A stretch of DNA of 64,000 nucleotides from Limnephilus marmoratus. Its lineage: Eukaryota > Arthropoda > Insecta > Trichoptera > Limnephilidae. The stretch is from contig OU862928.1 in the NCBI GenBank assembly GCA_917880885.1, forward strand, positions 42,148,962 through 42,212,961, given 5' to 3'. Position numbers and translations under genes: made by a program. The notes below the pieces were generated by a model, which saw only the letters and a program-made list of their open reading frames with translations, made no database searches and was not told where the DNA came from. Positions 42,641-53,395 of the stretch are shown here, piece after piece; positions within the stretch are counted from its first letter, which is position 1, and every line of letters begins with the position of its first letter.

Positions 42641-43417
42641 ATATTATTTCATCATTTATTTCCTCAACAAAGTGCAGTATAGCTATAGGTAAGCAAAAAT
42701 TTTCTATTTTATCCGTAAGTTTGATGTTGAATAAGTGGTCCACGTGTAACAAAATTTCCACCACATGACGCCGGATTTTGAGTGGAGTTATCTTTATTGC
42801 GGCTCCCGGGTTATTGTTTCTGTAATAGTCCTGGGTCGATCGGGATCGACCGGATGATTTTGACCCGATCAATGTTTCGAACATTTTATGATCGATGAGC
42901 TTTCAGCTTAGTTAGCACCCATGTATAAATATGTAGACCGGGCATCCCGAATCTCGTTATCGTGACAGAGAAACGGTGATAGTAGTTACGTGAAATCTGA
43001 AATCTGATATCATTGCGGTTCCAGCCTGGAATCACAGTGACATTATATTTCAACTCAACTATCTCTATTTCGACCATAAGAAACAGACTCGAGATGTCCG
43101 GTTTTCATAAAAAAAATTATTATTAAATACAATGGGTCAATTAAATACGTATTATAACATCAATTAAAAGATACATTGAATAAATTCGTTATACACCTTT
43201 TTTAGAGCGAAGCTCGTGTTAAAAAGGCGGAGAAAACGCATGTAAACCGCAGTTTGTTCTTTTTTATTTACATATACAACAAATATTAAAAAATAACAAT
43301 AAATACGAAAAAAAATTAATAAAACTTTTTTTTTTACATACATAAAACAAATAATAGAATAAGTAATATAACAGAAAGAAGAGAGAAAAAAAAATAAAAA
43401 ACGTTAAGTATCTAATA
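42641..43417. other. Unassigned sequence
   Basis: No recognised gene or repeat. AT- and A-rich near 43280-43400. Confidence 0.4.
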
Positions 43418-44692
43418 CAGGGTGGACCTTAACTGTGTTCGCGGTTTGTTTCGTTATTTTTTGAACAATGCGTGGGGCGAGCGCGGTTCGGGGGGTATCG
43501 TTAGACGCGTTATTTAGTGGAAATTTTAGTCGCCTTGGAACCGTTCACGGGAGAGCAGCGCGCATTTTGTGTTCGTGCATATTACATAAACAATTATTCC
43601 ATGACGATTTCGAGACGAATATACCGTGCTCATTTCGGTTTACGAGACATTAATCAAGCACCAAGAGCAAAATCTATTCGGAAATGGACCAAAATGTTTG
43701 AGACAACCGGCTTAACAGTAAAAAAAGTTATTCAGCGTGTTAGTGAATCAGTGAGGGAAAATCCACAACAAACTACTCGCATGAGAAGCCAAGCCTTATC
43801 TATCAAAATGACCACTTTACAAAGAATTTTACGCCACGATTTACATCTAAAAGCTTATAAAATTCAGCTGACGCAAGAGTTGAAGCCAAAATGATACCGA
43901 TTTTCGACTTAATTTTGCCAACATAATGTTGAGTTAACAATGAGGAGGCCAATTTCCATATCAATGGCCATGTTAATAAACAAAATTGCCAGTATTGGTC
44001 TAAGAATAGAAGAAGAAGAAGAAGACCCCACGACAGAAGCATCAACGTCCCTTGCATAGCCCGAAGATCGTTGTGTGGGCTGCAATATCAGCTAGGTATC
44101 ATTGGCCAATATTTCTTTGAAAACGAAAGGAGAGTTGCTATGACAGTGAAATCTAAGAATTATTGTCAGATGCTTCAGAAGTTCTTGGTCCCAGCTCTTC
44201 AAGATTTTCAAGGCCACAATTTCAGGAGCTGGTTTTAGCAGGACGGCGCCACCTGTTACATTGCTAAACTATCCATGGACCGTTTGAAGGAGATGTTCTC
44301 CGGAACACTCATTTCACGGGGAGGAGACATTGAGTGGCCCCCACGGAGCCCAGATCTCAGCCCGTGTGATTATTTTTTGTAGGGATACTTAAAATCAAGA
44401 GTCTATAAAGACAATCCGATAACAATAAATCAGTTAAAACAAAACACTGTACGGGAAATTAACGCCATCCCACGGGCAACTTGTCAACGTGTTTTTTGAG
44501 AACTTTCGAATCCGCCTTAGATAATGTCCACAGGCTGATGGAGCTCACTTGGACAATATAATTTTTAAAACTTAATGTCATTAAAATTTCTATTTATTGT
44601 AGTTTTTGAAAATATTAATAAAACATGTCTAAGTTCTACCATTATTTATTTATTGTTAATTGAAACTAGGGATACAGTTAAGGGCCACCCTG
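43418..44692. mobile_element. mariner-superfamily transposon, decayed but complete in extent
   Basis: TA at 43416-43417 and 44693-44694. Inverted ends CAGGGTGGACCTTAACTGTG (left) and, read in reverse from the right, CAGGGTGGCCCTTAACTGTA. Length 1275 bp, as expected for a single-gene mariner-type element. Encloses a transposase pseudogene. Confidence 0.85.
43517..44560 (+). pseudogene. mariner-superfamily DD(E/D) transposase, multiply broken
   Basis: Open from 43517 for 125 residues covering an N-terminal helix-turn-helix region (GLRDINQAPRAKSIRKWTKM, LHLKAYKIQLTQELKP). Then frameshifts. Later pieces are NEEANFHINGHVNKQNCQYW, where the first catalytic Asp of the usual DEAxF block is Glu; QDGATCYIAK with the second Asp, preceded by a stop; and GDIEWPPRSPDLSPCDYFL, a stop, then GYLKSRVYKDNP with the third acidic position. 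The family binds the terminal repeats and cuts and pastes at TA. This copy cannot be active. The exact subfamily is not determined. Confidence 0.85.
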
Positions 44693-44849
44693 TATTATAA
44701 TTGAGTTGTTTCATGTAGTATTATTAGATGTAATGATTGTAATAAGTTATTTCCAGATTGTTTTCATTGCACCTAATTTTGATTTTTTCAAATTATTCCT
44801 AAACTCATCGATTACGATGAAATTTTGGGGATATGGTGTGCGCATTCCA

Positions 44850-45212
44850 GCGATTGTTTCTATATATATAATAGAGAGCTCTGGCGTTATGAAATTATTT
44901 CCTATTCTATTCATCCGATTGCGATGATACTTTCGTGAGTTGTTGTGCACACAGTGTCCGTGAAGGTTTCGATATATATATAGTGGTGAGCTCTGGCGTT
45001 ATGAAATTTGCACAAAAAAGTGCAGTAGGTGACGGGGAAAGCGGGAGAGGGTAGGGGAGAAGGCGGTGAAGGTGAAGGGGGGACGCGGAAAGGGAACGGA
45101 ACGCGGGAGGGGAACGTAGGTGAAAGGGGTAGGTACGAATGGGAAAGGACACGCAGGGAGAAAAATCTTAATTTAATTGGTATTGCAACGCATGCCGAGA
45201 ACTCGCCAGTAA
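44850..45212 (+). mobile_element. Helitron-like copy with G-rich interior
   Basis: Contains gagctctggcgttatgaaat twice (44875 and 44987), a G-rich middle (45030-45165) and an end gcaacgcatgccgagaactc resembling the Helitron 3' end. The terminal CTAG is lost (gccagt). Confidence 0.55.
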
Positions 45213-45458
45213 TACATAAAATAAACAACACACAATGCGCGCCGCAGGATGGCATTCTATTTTCTCGCGTAACAACTGATTATTTATAAATTATCTCCGA
45301 GGGATTAAATCACTGTCTGTAAAATAGATCTACTGACTGGAATATGCATGTCTCAGACTACTTTAATTAGTTGGGGGGTACCCGGCTAGCCGATCCCAGT
45401 GATGACAATGACTAATGAACGCTCCAACTGCGAATCTGGAATTACTTAATTAAAATAA

Positions 45459-46036
45459 TCTATATTTATAAAAATGGATCACTGTTTTCCTTGGTCACGC
45501 CATAACTTGAAAACGACTTTACCTATTTCATTCGTCTTTTTTTAAAGTTTTCTAATACTTTGTAGAAGGTTCTTATGGAAAGAAAAATTAAGAAAATTGT
45601 ACAGAAAAATGAGTAATTTCAGAAAACTTGACGATTTTTTTTAACATCGCACGTTTGATGAATGTGAATTTAGCAGGCAGCTGTTTTTTTTTGTAACAAA
45701 AGAATTGTTTATGGATTTTTAAAATTATAAATATTTTAAATAGGTACCTACCTATTAGGTACCAAATTAAATTGACTGTTCTTATAATATACAAAAATTT
45801 ATATTATTTGTAATATATGAAAAATTAAAATTTGAATAAAAAAATTGTAATAGGTGGCATGCGAGCTGTTTGAAAACTGAACGGGGGTTGGAGGGATAGG
45901 GGGCGGGAGAGGGAGGAGGATAGGCGCGGAAGGTGGAAGGGTAACGTGGGAGGGGAAGGGGATGCGGGAGGTGAACGGGGAGAAACAATTTATTTCTTTG
46001 AGAATGGCATTGCATCGCATGCCGGGAACCAGCTAG
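45459..46036 (+). mobile_element. Helitron-like non-autonomous element, complete
   Basis: A|TCTATATTTATAAAAATGG at the 5' end; gcatgccgggaaccagCTAG|T at the 3' end (CTAG 46033-46036). The 5' third matches 48344-48662. A G-rich block lies at 45880-45985. Confidence 0.7.
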
Positions 46037-46206
46037 TAATAATATATAATTCGATCTCTGGCTGGGACTAGTATACCTACAATTCCTTACTGGGCCTTTC
46101 TCACAGCTCGTCTTAGTGTAGATATATCTTTTAATTAGTATCTTTATTAAATATAATATCTTAATCAGTTAAACCTGAAAACGAAAAATGTGAAACGTAA
46201 AAGACA

Positions 46207-46291
46207 GAAAGTTTCTGCCGCATCTGGGATTCGAACCACGAACCTTTTCCTTGCCGGGCAACTGTGCTCTGACCACTAAGCTATTGGACTA
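46207..46291 (-). mobile_element. tRNA-like SINE head (type D)
   Basis: On the minus strand A box TAGCTTAGTGG and B box GGTTCGAATCC at tRNA spacing. The acceptor ends do not pair well and no CCA or T-run is seen. Single copy in the window; a SINE head is likelier than a tRNA gene. Confidence 0.5.
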
Positions 46292-46311
46292 GGAGGTGAG
46301 ATAGGTAAACC

Positions 46312-46515
46312 CTACGTCATCGAGTGCACGGATGAACCTACTTTTTAGTGATAATGGACGTTTAGAAAACCTTAAAAAAGCTGGTCTGCCGGTGCGCCTC
46401 TTGGCAGGAGCCGCGCAGTCATGGAAATAGTGAGCGATTTTTTCGAAAAAATTACGTCATCGAGTACACGAACGGGTATGGTTTCATATGATAAAGGTCG
46501 ATTAGAAAATAAGAA
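46312..46515 (+). repeat. Diverged direct repeat (~130-bp spacing)
   Basis: tacgtcatcgagtgcacg ... gataatggacgtttagaaaa at 46312 and tacgtcatcgagtacacg ... gataaaggtcgattagaaaa at 46443. Confidence 0.7.
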
Positions 46516-46747
46516 AAAGCCGGTTTTTTTCGTTTTTTTTTAATTTTTCGTTTATCTTTTTTATCATTTTTATTTCATTATATTTAAAGAAACTTAAATT
46601 GCCATAATATTTAAAAAAAATAAGCGATAATGATAAAAAAAAAATTGAGTGTTCCGAGTGTACGTACCCATCCGTCGGGCGAGCCTTTGGACGCCAAAAC
46701 ACTTACGAAACCTGCCGCGGTGCCCCTCACCGCTGTCGCGTGTCCAT

Positions 46748-46944
46748 ATTATTATACAAATTTATTGGGAACGTACCCAAACTACGTGACCAACTTTTTG
46801 CAATTTTTAACCCCCCCCCCCCCCCCCCCCCCGGTGACCAAAATCCTAGGCAACCTGCCGCTCATTTGTATGGAGCGTGACCTTTTGAAGACCCCCCCCC
46901 CCCCTAAAAGTGTCACGTAGTATGGGTACGTTCCCTATAATAAT
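46748..46944. repeat. Palindromic unit with two long C-runs
   Basis: attattata..gggaacgtaccc.aactacgtgac at the left is inverted as gtcacgtagtatgggtacgt and tccctataataat at the right. Between them are C-runs of about 22 (46811-46832) and 14 (46891-46904), on the same strand. Confidence 0.65.
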
Positions 46945-47227
46945 AGTCCTTTTAAGATTGCCTAATAGTCCATAATAGTTCGAACAACCAACGCACCGTC
47001 GCCGTAAGAGCTGCGATCGTCCGTAAAACGACGGAAATTTTCCGAACCCCGTCTGTTTCATATCGGTTTCGCTTGCCCTACATCGAATTACTTCGAATAC
47101 AAGATCGAAACTAACGAAAAACTACAGGCTGCTGGTCGGCAGACCAAAGAAATCATAAATGGGATGATCTAGACAACAGTTTTTCGCCAACTGCGTGTAT
47201 GATTCTACCCAAACATGTTTCTTAAAG
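46945..47227. other. Unassigned sequence
   Basis: Nothing recognised in about 280 bp. Confidence 0.35.
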
Positions 47228-47580
47228 TTTTTTTTTTTTTTTTACATGAGCTCCACACAGGAAGCCCCGAGGAAAATAATTTCCCTAAGGGCCTATGTCA
47301 TCTTTGGGGATGCTGTGTGGAGGGTTTTTTTAAGGAAAGGAAGGAGAGGAGGGTTCTGGGAAGGAAAAGGCTTTAAGGGGTGGGTAGGAATTTGGGGTTC
47401 AGTATGTCCTGGTCATCCGCCTACAAGACCTAGACAAACCTCACCACATGAACCCGGGCACTCACGGGTTAAAATGCTAAATCACCAAACGTAGCGAACC
47501 ACTTGGGGTGACCTATGATGGCAGAGGTGTTGGTTATCCAATAAAGGTTCCCGGGGCGGCGGTACCCATTCTCGCCTCCC
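47228..47580 (-). mobile_element. GGGAGGCGGG-head element, short form, reverse
   Basis: T-run at 47228-47243, tail with cctcgggg/ccctaagg stem variant, short form without the middle block, head ending ggtacccattctcgcctccc at 47580. Confidence 0.8.
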
Positions 47581-47589
47581 AAATTTGGG

Positions 47590-47900
47590 AAATATGTGTA
47601 AGGTAATTGATAATCATATAAATTTAAATAAAAGTCAAATACTAAGATTGTTCCCTATTGACAAAGAACATTTCCTTTCCTGTCCCAATTCTCCATCTAC
47701 ACTTACGCCATCTTCCTCCTTCACTTAAGGAGTCCAGCTCATTTTGTTTTTAATCATATATTATATTATCTACAACACACATCATGTAACTTAATTTAAG
47801 AAGAGTATTATACTGCCTTGAAGAAGCTACGTTTGTAGCGAAACCCGGTCGGCATAAAGTACAAAAATAAAAGTGGTGTTTACAAAGTTATTGCTTTATT
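47590..47900 (+). mobile_element. Penelope-like 3' end
   Basis: A short frame, KVIDNHINLNKSQILRLFPI then a stop after about 20 more residues, may be a C-terminal remnant. The hammerhead-like motif and an end with aaataaaagtggtgtttaca follow. Lies directly behind the head of the preceding retroelement. Confidence 0.5.
47811..47856 (+). ncRNA. Hammerhead-like motif with strong stem II
   Basis: TTGAAGA (47818-47824; expected first C is T), A, stem II GCTAC/GTAGC with loop GTTT, GAAA (47840-47843), CCCGGT, C, with GCC/GGC as stem I. The C-to-T change at the first core position would be expected to abolish cleavage. Confidence 0.55.
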
Positions 47901-48343
47901 TTTAAAGAAATAAGTTTATTTCTATAAGTACAATAATTTAGCTAATTTTCATTTACCGTTTGTAAATAACAACATATTTCCAGAAGCATACACGAAGAAA
48001 CACGTGCAAATTATGTACGGAACTGAAATGATAAATACCACCGGGGGATTACTGTTTATTAATTCGCTGAGTTAATTCAACAAAGCATTTAATCGTACAA
48101 ACTATCATCCGTTTATTTTGTTCACTAATTAACCCAGCTGTTACCACGCGTCAGATTTATATTTAGGAACTAAATAGCTTGTAGTTATATTTTATCTGTT
48201 ATTCTGTGCGGAAGGAAACCTGGACGCTAATGAGCGTTTCACACGACGCTGCTTTTCGTCTTTGTTTCTAGTTGAAGTGAAAACTTATTTATTTATATAG
48301 AAACAAGCAGTACAATGATTAAAGTGATGAAAAATTTTACAGG
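47901..48343. other. Unassigned sequence
   Basis: Nothing recognised. Confidence 0.35.
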
Positions 48344-48662
48344 TCTATATATTATATAAAAATCAATCCCTGTTTCCTTTGGTCACGCCATAACATCAGA
48401 ACGACTTTACCTATTCCATTAATCTTCTTTTTTTCAAGTTTTCTAATACTTTGTAGAAGGTTCTTATGGAAAGAAAATTGCGCAGAAAATTGGATAATTT
48501 CAGAAAACTTAACGACTATTTTAACTTCGCAAGTTTGACAGTTCGCGCGTTTGATGAAATTGAATTTAGCAGACAGTTGATTTTTTTGTAACAAAAGAAT
48601 TATTGTCAATGGGTTTTTTAAATTATAGATGTTTTAAATAGGTACTTATGTTACGTACCAAA
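48344..48662 (+). mobile_element. Helitron-like 5' part
   Basis: TCTATATATTATATAAAAAT start and a long match (ttggtcacgccataac, actttgtagaaggttcttat, acaaaagaattattg, aataggtac) to 45459-45780. The 3' part is missing. Confidence 0.6.
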
Positions 48663-48688
48663 TTTGATTGATTGCGTTTGACCAACCA

Positions 48689-48920
48689 CTGGGTGGCGGG
48701 CCGGATCAAAAGTGACTGGTTGAGAAAGACCGTTTGAACTCTCCAGTCGGACAGTGTGAGGAATAGATTCATACGACCGTCGCTCCTGGGACCCCCAAAT
48801 TCCTACCCACCCCTCATACCTTTTTCCTTCCCATATCTTTTTCTCCTTCCTTTCCCTTAAAAAACCCTCCACACAGCATCTTCAAAGATGACATAGGCCC
48901 CGAGGGAAATTATTTTCATC
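48689..48920 (+). mobile_element. GGGAGGCGGG-head family, 3' part
   Basis: From tgggtggcgggccggatc through gactctccagtcgg and cgctcctgggac to catcttcaaagatgacatag and the left stem. It stops inside the loop. Confidence 0.65.
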
Positions 48921-48959
48921 AATAAAAATAACCTTCATTTATAATATTATTTGTACCTA

Positions 48960-49275
48960 CCATCGAACAACACTTCATAGTTTGTTTAATACATAAGACC
49001 TTCGGGGGGGGCGGTAGAAGATCAAGAGAAAATTGGGGCTCATTTCAGACTTTCAGGGGGGCGGTAGGAGACCCAGAGAAACTCATACCACCCCATTCTA
49101 TCTTGCCCCATCCCATCCCATTAGCAACAATCTATCCACAAAAATATTTTCCCTATCCCATTACGCCCCCTCCGATGTGCTGTTTCGGATTCACGAGTTA
49201 GTAGGGGGCGCTAGAAATGAAAATATTTTCAAAGTGGGCGGTAGGCAAAAAAAGGTTGAGAAACTATGGTTAGTA
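48960..49275. mobile_element. Possible hAT-like fragment
   Basis: gggggcgctagaaat and aaaaaaaggttgagaaacta resemble the interior and right end of hAT elements, whose ends often read CAG.GGTTCTCAACCTTTTT. 'ggggggcggta' occurs twice at the left. No matching left end or duplication was found. Confidence 0.35.
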
Positions 49276-49704
49276 GAAAATGAAAACTTTGAAAACTTTA
49301 GTTGAGAAACAAGAACGTTAATGTCTTTTTTTACGTTATCCAATTAACGTGTAAATCACGACGATGGTAGAATTTAGCTATTGGTTATTCTCAAACTATT
49401 CGTTTTCACAGATGGCCACACTGAATAGAAATGGAGAATGGTCACACAGAGTCATAAATATACTCCGGCTAAGACAGTAATTGCCTTCTTCCACCTCATT
49501 TCATCTTGATTCGTTCATCTCACGTTCTAGATTCTACTAATTCTTCTTGAATTTATCACTTTTTTTAATAATATTACCTTTATTTACACGAAATCCCCTA
49601 GAATGTGTTATTTTCCCAGAAAGACAAATATTCCCGGGTTACGAATGACCATACAGCAAAAATTAAATTTTATTGATTAAAACGTCTTCCACTTTTTTAT
49701 TAAA
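49276..49704. other. Unassigned sequence
   Basis: Nothing recognised. Confidence 0.35.
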
Positions 49705-49745
49705 GATCGGACCGGTTTCATCTTATGACAGGCATTTTCAGAATT
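49705..49745 (-). ncRNA. Decayed hammerhead-like Penelope end
   Basis: On the minus strand: CTGAAAA, tgcctgtcataagat, GAAACCGGTCCGATC. The half-motif GAAACCGGTC is intact; stem II and the core are not. Confidence 0.45.
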
Positions 49746-50595
49746 GTTCCACCATGGAGTTATTTGTAATTAGAATTAGAAATCATATTGGAATTGTAAT
49801 TGGATTTGCTTATGGAATTTGTATGTGAAATTGGAATTGTATTTGGAACAGGGTTTGAATTGGAGATGGAAATAGAATTAGATTTTGAATTCGAAGTTCA
49901 ATTGATTTTGGAATTGGATTTTGAAATAAAAATCGTACGTGGAATTGAAGTCTGTATGTGGAATCAGAAATGAAATTGAAAGAATTGGATTTCTAATATG
50001 TACTGGAGTTGGAATTGAAAATGGATGTGGAATTGGAATTGGAATTGGAAATGTAATTGGAGTTGGAGTAGGATAAGAAATTCGATTTTGAACTTGAAAT
50101 TTGGAATTTGGATTTTGGAGTTCATTGAATGTTGAATTTCGAATTTCAAATTTAGAATTAGATTTGGAATTTGTTTTGGAATTGGATTTGGAATTTGAAT
50201 TTTTAATATGGAATTTGGTTTGGAATTGATTTTGGAATTGGATTTTGAAATAAAAATCGTGTGTGGAAATGAAATGGAATTTGGAATTGGATTTCTAATT
50301 TGTACGGTATTTGGAATCGGAAATGGATTTGGAATTGGAATTCGAATCGGAATTAAAATTGTAATTTGGAGTTGGAGTTAGATAAGGAATTGGATTTTGA
50401 ATTTTAAATTTGAAATTTGGAATTTGGAGTACCTATATTGAATGTCGCATTTGGAAAATCAAATTTAGAATTATATTTGGAATTTTATTTGGAATTGGAA
50501 TTGGTATTTGAATTTGTAATATGGACTGGAATCGGAAATGGATTTGGAATTGGAATTGGATTTGGAAATGGAAATGGAAACTGAATTGGAATTAA
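49746..50595 (+). repeat. Degenerate TTGGAA-type tract (~850 bp)
   Basis: Irregular iteration of (a)ttGGAATT(t/g) words over about 850 bp, with some longer sub-repeats ('gattttgaaataaaaatcgt' near 49917 and 50241). A 61-codon minus-strand frame is a Gln/Phe-rich product of the repeat. Confidence 0.85.
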
Positions 50596-50638
50596 TAAAT
50601 AGATTTGCAAGGATTTTCTACTTTACTTGACTCCAGTT

Positions 50639-51055
50639 ACTAATATCTACAGCCTGTATGTCGGACGAATATCTACAGCTCATATGTTGAACTAATATCT
50701 ACGAACTTCAGAGTGTTAACTAATATCTACAGAGCGTAGGTTGAACTAATATCTACAGAGCGTAGGTTGGACTAATCAGCTAAATGTGTCCAATAGTCTG
50801 ATATCAGGGATTTTTACATACATACTTACATAAATTAAGTTTTTTAAACTGCATACGCAATATTACGTTATTCCATTATGCTATACATAATTGCAAATCC
50901 AACCTCTGCCAGTACTGTAGATATTTGTCAACACTTTGGTTTTCATAGATATTAGTCAACAGTTTGAGCTGTAGATATTCGTCAACACTTTGATTCTCAT
51001 AGATATTAGTTCGATTTTTTCAGTTTTTGAAATTCCTGTAGATATTAGTAGACGC
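50639..51055. repeat. Inverted clusters of ACTAATATCTACAG
   Basis: Five to six units of (a)ctaatatctacag lie between 50639 and 50780. About five inverse units (ctgtagatatt.gt, atagatattagt) lie between 50928 and 51055. The 50700-50770 units add 'agcgtaggttg'. A foldback or MITE with subterminal repeats is plausible. Confidence 0.7.
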
Positions 51056-51119
51056 CTCCCTTTACTTCATCTCTTCCTAAATTTATAAGATAACTCTTTT
51101 TACGGGGCCCACACTTTCA

Positions 51120-51390
51120 ATCATCTTTCTATTTTAATTGTATTCATATTAAAATGTATTTAACCTTAAATTTTTGTAACTATTATATTCATATTATATT
51201 ATATTTATTCTATTCTATTCTATTATTATTCTACTATTCTATTATTATTATTATTTATTCTTTTCTATTATATTATATTTATTTTAATATGAATGTACCT
51301 CAACGTCTATCTCGGCACAGGTATATCCTAGTGAGAAAGACATCGAAAAACCCATTGTAAAATAGATAAATAAAAAATAAAATAATAAAT
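51120..51390 (+). mobile_element. Probable LINE 3' end
   Basis: cgtctatctcggcacaggta, tatcctagtgag and aaacccattgtaaaatagat followed by an (AATAAA)-like tail suggest a LINE 3' UTR. An internal TATTC/TATTA microsatellite lies at 51195-51280. Confidence 0.4.
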
Positions 51391-51869
51391 TGGAGTTGGA
51401 ATTGGAACTGGAATTTTATTTCAAACATAATAACTGAAATTATTTATTTTGCAAACATCCTACGTCCCTCCGCGACGCCTATGTGGGAACCAGACGCATT
51501 TCTCATCTGAGCTACTTAAAGTTCTACACAGTCGATGCAGCAAACTATTCCTCCGCCAGATCGGTATTTTGAACTGAATTCACTAAAACTATGCTCGTAT
51601 TATGAAAACCCTTTAATAATTTTGGACTAATAGAAAGCATGGCCGAAATGAGCATTATTCGCGTTATGCACAAATTATTTAGCATTTATGCATTAGCCAT
51701 TCCCCAGTAATGTATTAGGCGAAATGTACCTAGTTTGCAAATGAAAACTAAACATTCTAACAGTATCTACATATTAATTATTATTATTTTGAACAGTTAC
51801 AATACTGTACGTCAATAGCGCACAAAAGACTCAACTACTCAAAGCTGGCGGGATTGTGGAAACCTCAAA
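51391..51869. other. Unassigned sequence
   Basis: Nothing recognised beyond a short ttggagttggaattggaac remnant at the start. Confidence 0.35.
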
Positions 51870-52035
51870 TAATGGATTATGTTGTGAGGCTGAATATATT
51901 GGGGAAGGGAAGGAGATTTTTTTGGCTATTCTAATCTGGTTATTAAACACGGATAAAACCATTTCAAGCAATGTCTAAATTACGTATTGTGATATTGCAC
52001 CACTGCGGTACTGAGAGTATCTGAGAGAGTGAGAG
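51870..52035 (-). mobile_element. type-A tRNA-SINE body fragment
   Basis: gttgtgaggctgaa, gaaggagat, aaacacggataaaaccattt and 'gcggtactgagagtatct' match the body of the 53-kb copy. Head and tail are missing. Confidence 0.6.
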
Positions 52036-53002
52036 TAAAAAAATCTTACCCTTCTCTCCCAAGTGCATTTCTTCGAGGCAAAATCGGGGAGCCGGCTAAA
52101 GGGCGCAGACTTCGAGCACCGTCTGCGGTTGGGCCGATAGCTATACGCATTCTCATTGGGACTGCCCGGTGGTCAACAGAATACCTTCTCTGGCTATTCT
52201 TTTCTTTTTGTATATTTTATTTTCTTTCTGCTATTATAGTAATTACTTACATTATAACATAAACATATAACTGTTTTTTCCTCATTACTTCTTTATTTTC
52301 AGAAGGTTTCTCCGACTGGTTATAACCGGTATTTTTCTTATTCTTTTACTAACACTATTATCTCTATATTTATGATATCTATTTCAGAAGAATTATTCAA
52401 CGGGCTGCTACTTCTATTTATGTTTTGTATAATGTTAATGTAAGTACTTGAATACTGCTTACTAACCCCGTATGCATGGATATTGGAGGGTCTAGAGTGG
52501 TTCAAATAAATGTAGCTTCGTTTAATAAAAAAATATAGTATTGACGTGTGCGGTGAAGGAGGAAACCATGTGATTTCTTATAACGCCGTTGGGAAAGTGG
52601 TGGGGTCCCCTCCAATGAGAGTATCTATCATTTCGGAAAGTAGGCATAAGATCGGTAATGTTTGGTATTATTTACATTCAAACATCATTAGTTCCGTGAG
52701 GGTACTTCTCGATAACTATGGGTTCTTGATAAAAAACTGGTTTATTATGAGTTATGAATTTACGTATCATCAAACAGTATTAATAGCCTACGATCTGTGT
52801 GTGGTTCAATTCCAGAACACGACTTCCGTTGCAAGTCCGATGTCACGCCTTATACGCCGCGCCACAAATGACACCTGTGTTCGTGAAATTTCAAGCAAAG
52901 CTACCGTTGTAATTCGGGTTTTATTTCAAGAATCTGACAAAAGATGTCGCTACTTCCGTAAGCAGCTCGCTTATGGACGTATATTACCTAGGTATAGTTC
53001 TA
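52036..53002. other. Unassigned sequence
   Basis: A long open frame from 52546 (+) runs into the SINE at 53003 and is only partly outside it. Its residues (VRVLLDNYGFLIKNWFIMSY) match nothing I recognise. No other feature. Confidence 0.35.
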
Positions 53003-53395
53003 GGACTGCACAAGAGTCCCAACTGCTTCCGTCTGGAGTCAGTGGGACTGTGGCATCCCCAATTGGGGTATGTTGTGAGGCTGAAGGTAGTGGGGAGGGG
53101 AAGGTAGATAGGGAAGAGGAAGGTGGGAATTACCTGCCTATTCAGATCTGGTCACCAAACACGGCTAAAGCCATTTCAAGCAACTTTCAATTCTGAATGG
53201 TGGTCTTACACCAGGGCGATACTGAGAGTATTTTCCACTCTGGAACGTGCCGCAAATATACTATATATTATTTTAAATTACTAAATTGTGAAATAACAAA
53301 AATTATTCAAATTAAATTTATTTGCCACGCCGGGATTCGATCCCGAGACCTTCGGAATGCTAGTCAAGAGCCTTACCGCTGGACTACGCCGGCCG
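53003..53395 (-). mobile_element. type-A tRNA-SINE, reverse
   Basis: Body with ggcatccccaattggggta, joint, and tRNA-like head at 53322-53395 (minus strand A box TAGTCCAGCGG, B box GGATCGAATCC). No clear A-tail. Confidence 0.75.

Noticed and set aside
46217..46291. Functional tRNA gene on the minus strand
   Set aside because: Boxes fit but the acceptor ends do not pair and no terminator follows. Treated as a SINE head.
49964..50149. Gln/Phe-rich 61-residue protein
   Set aside because: It is a translation of the TTGGAA-type tract.
52546..53196. 216-residue open frame as a host gene
   Set aside because: Its C-terminal third is the reverse of a tRNA-SINE, and the rest has no recognisable domain.
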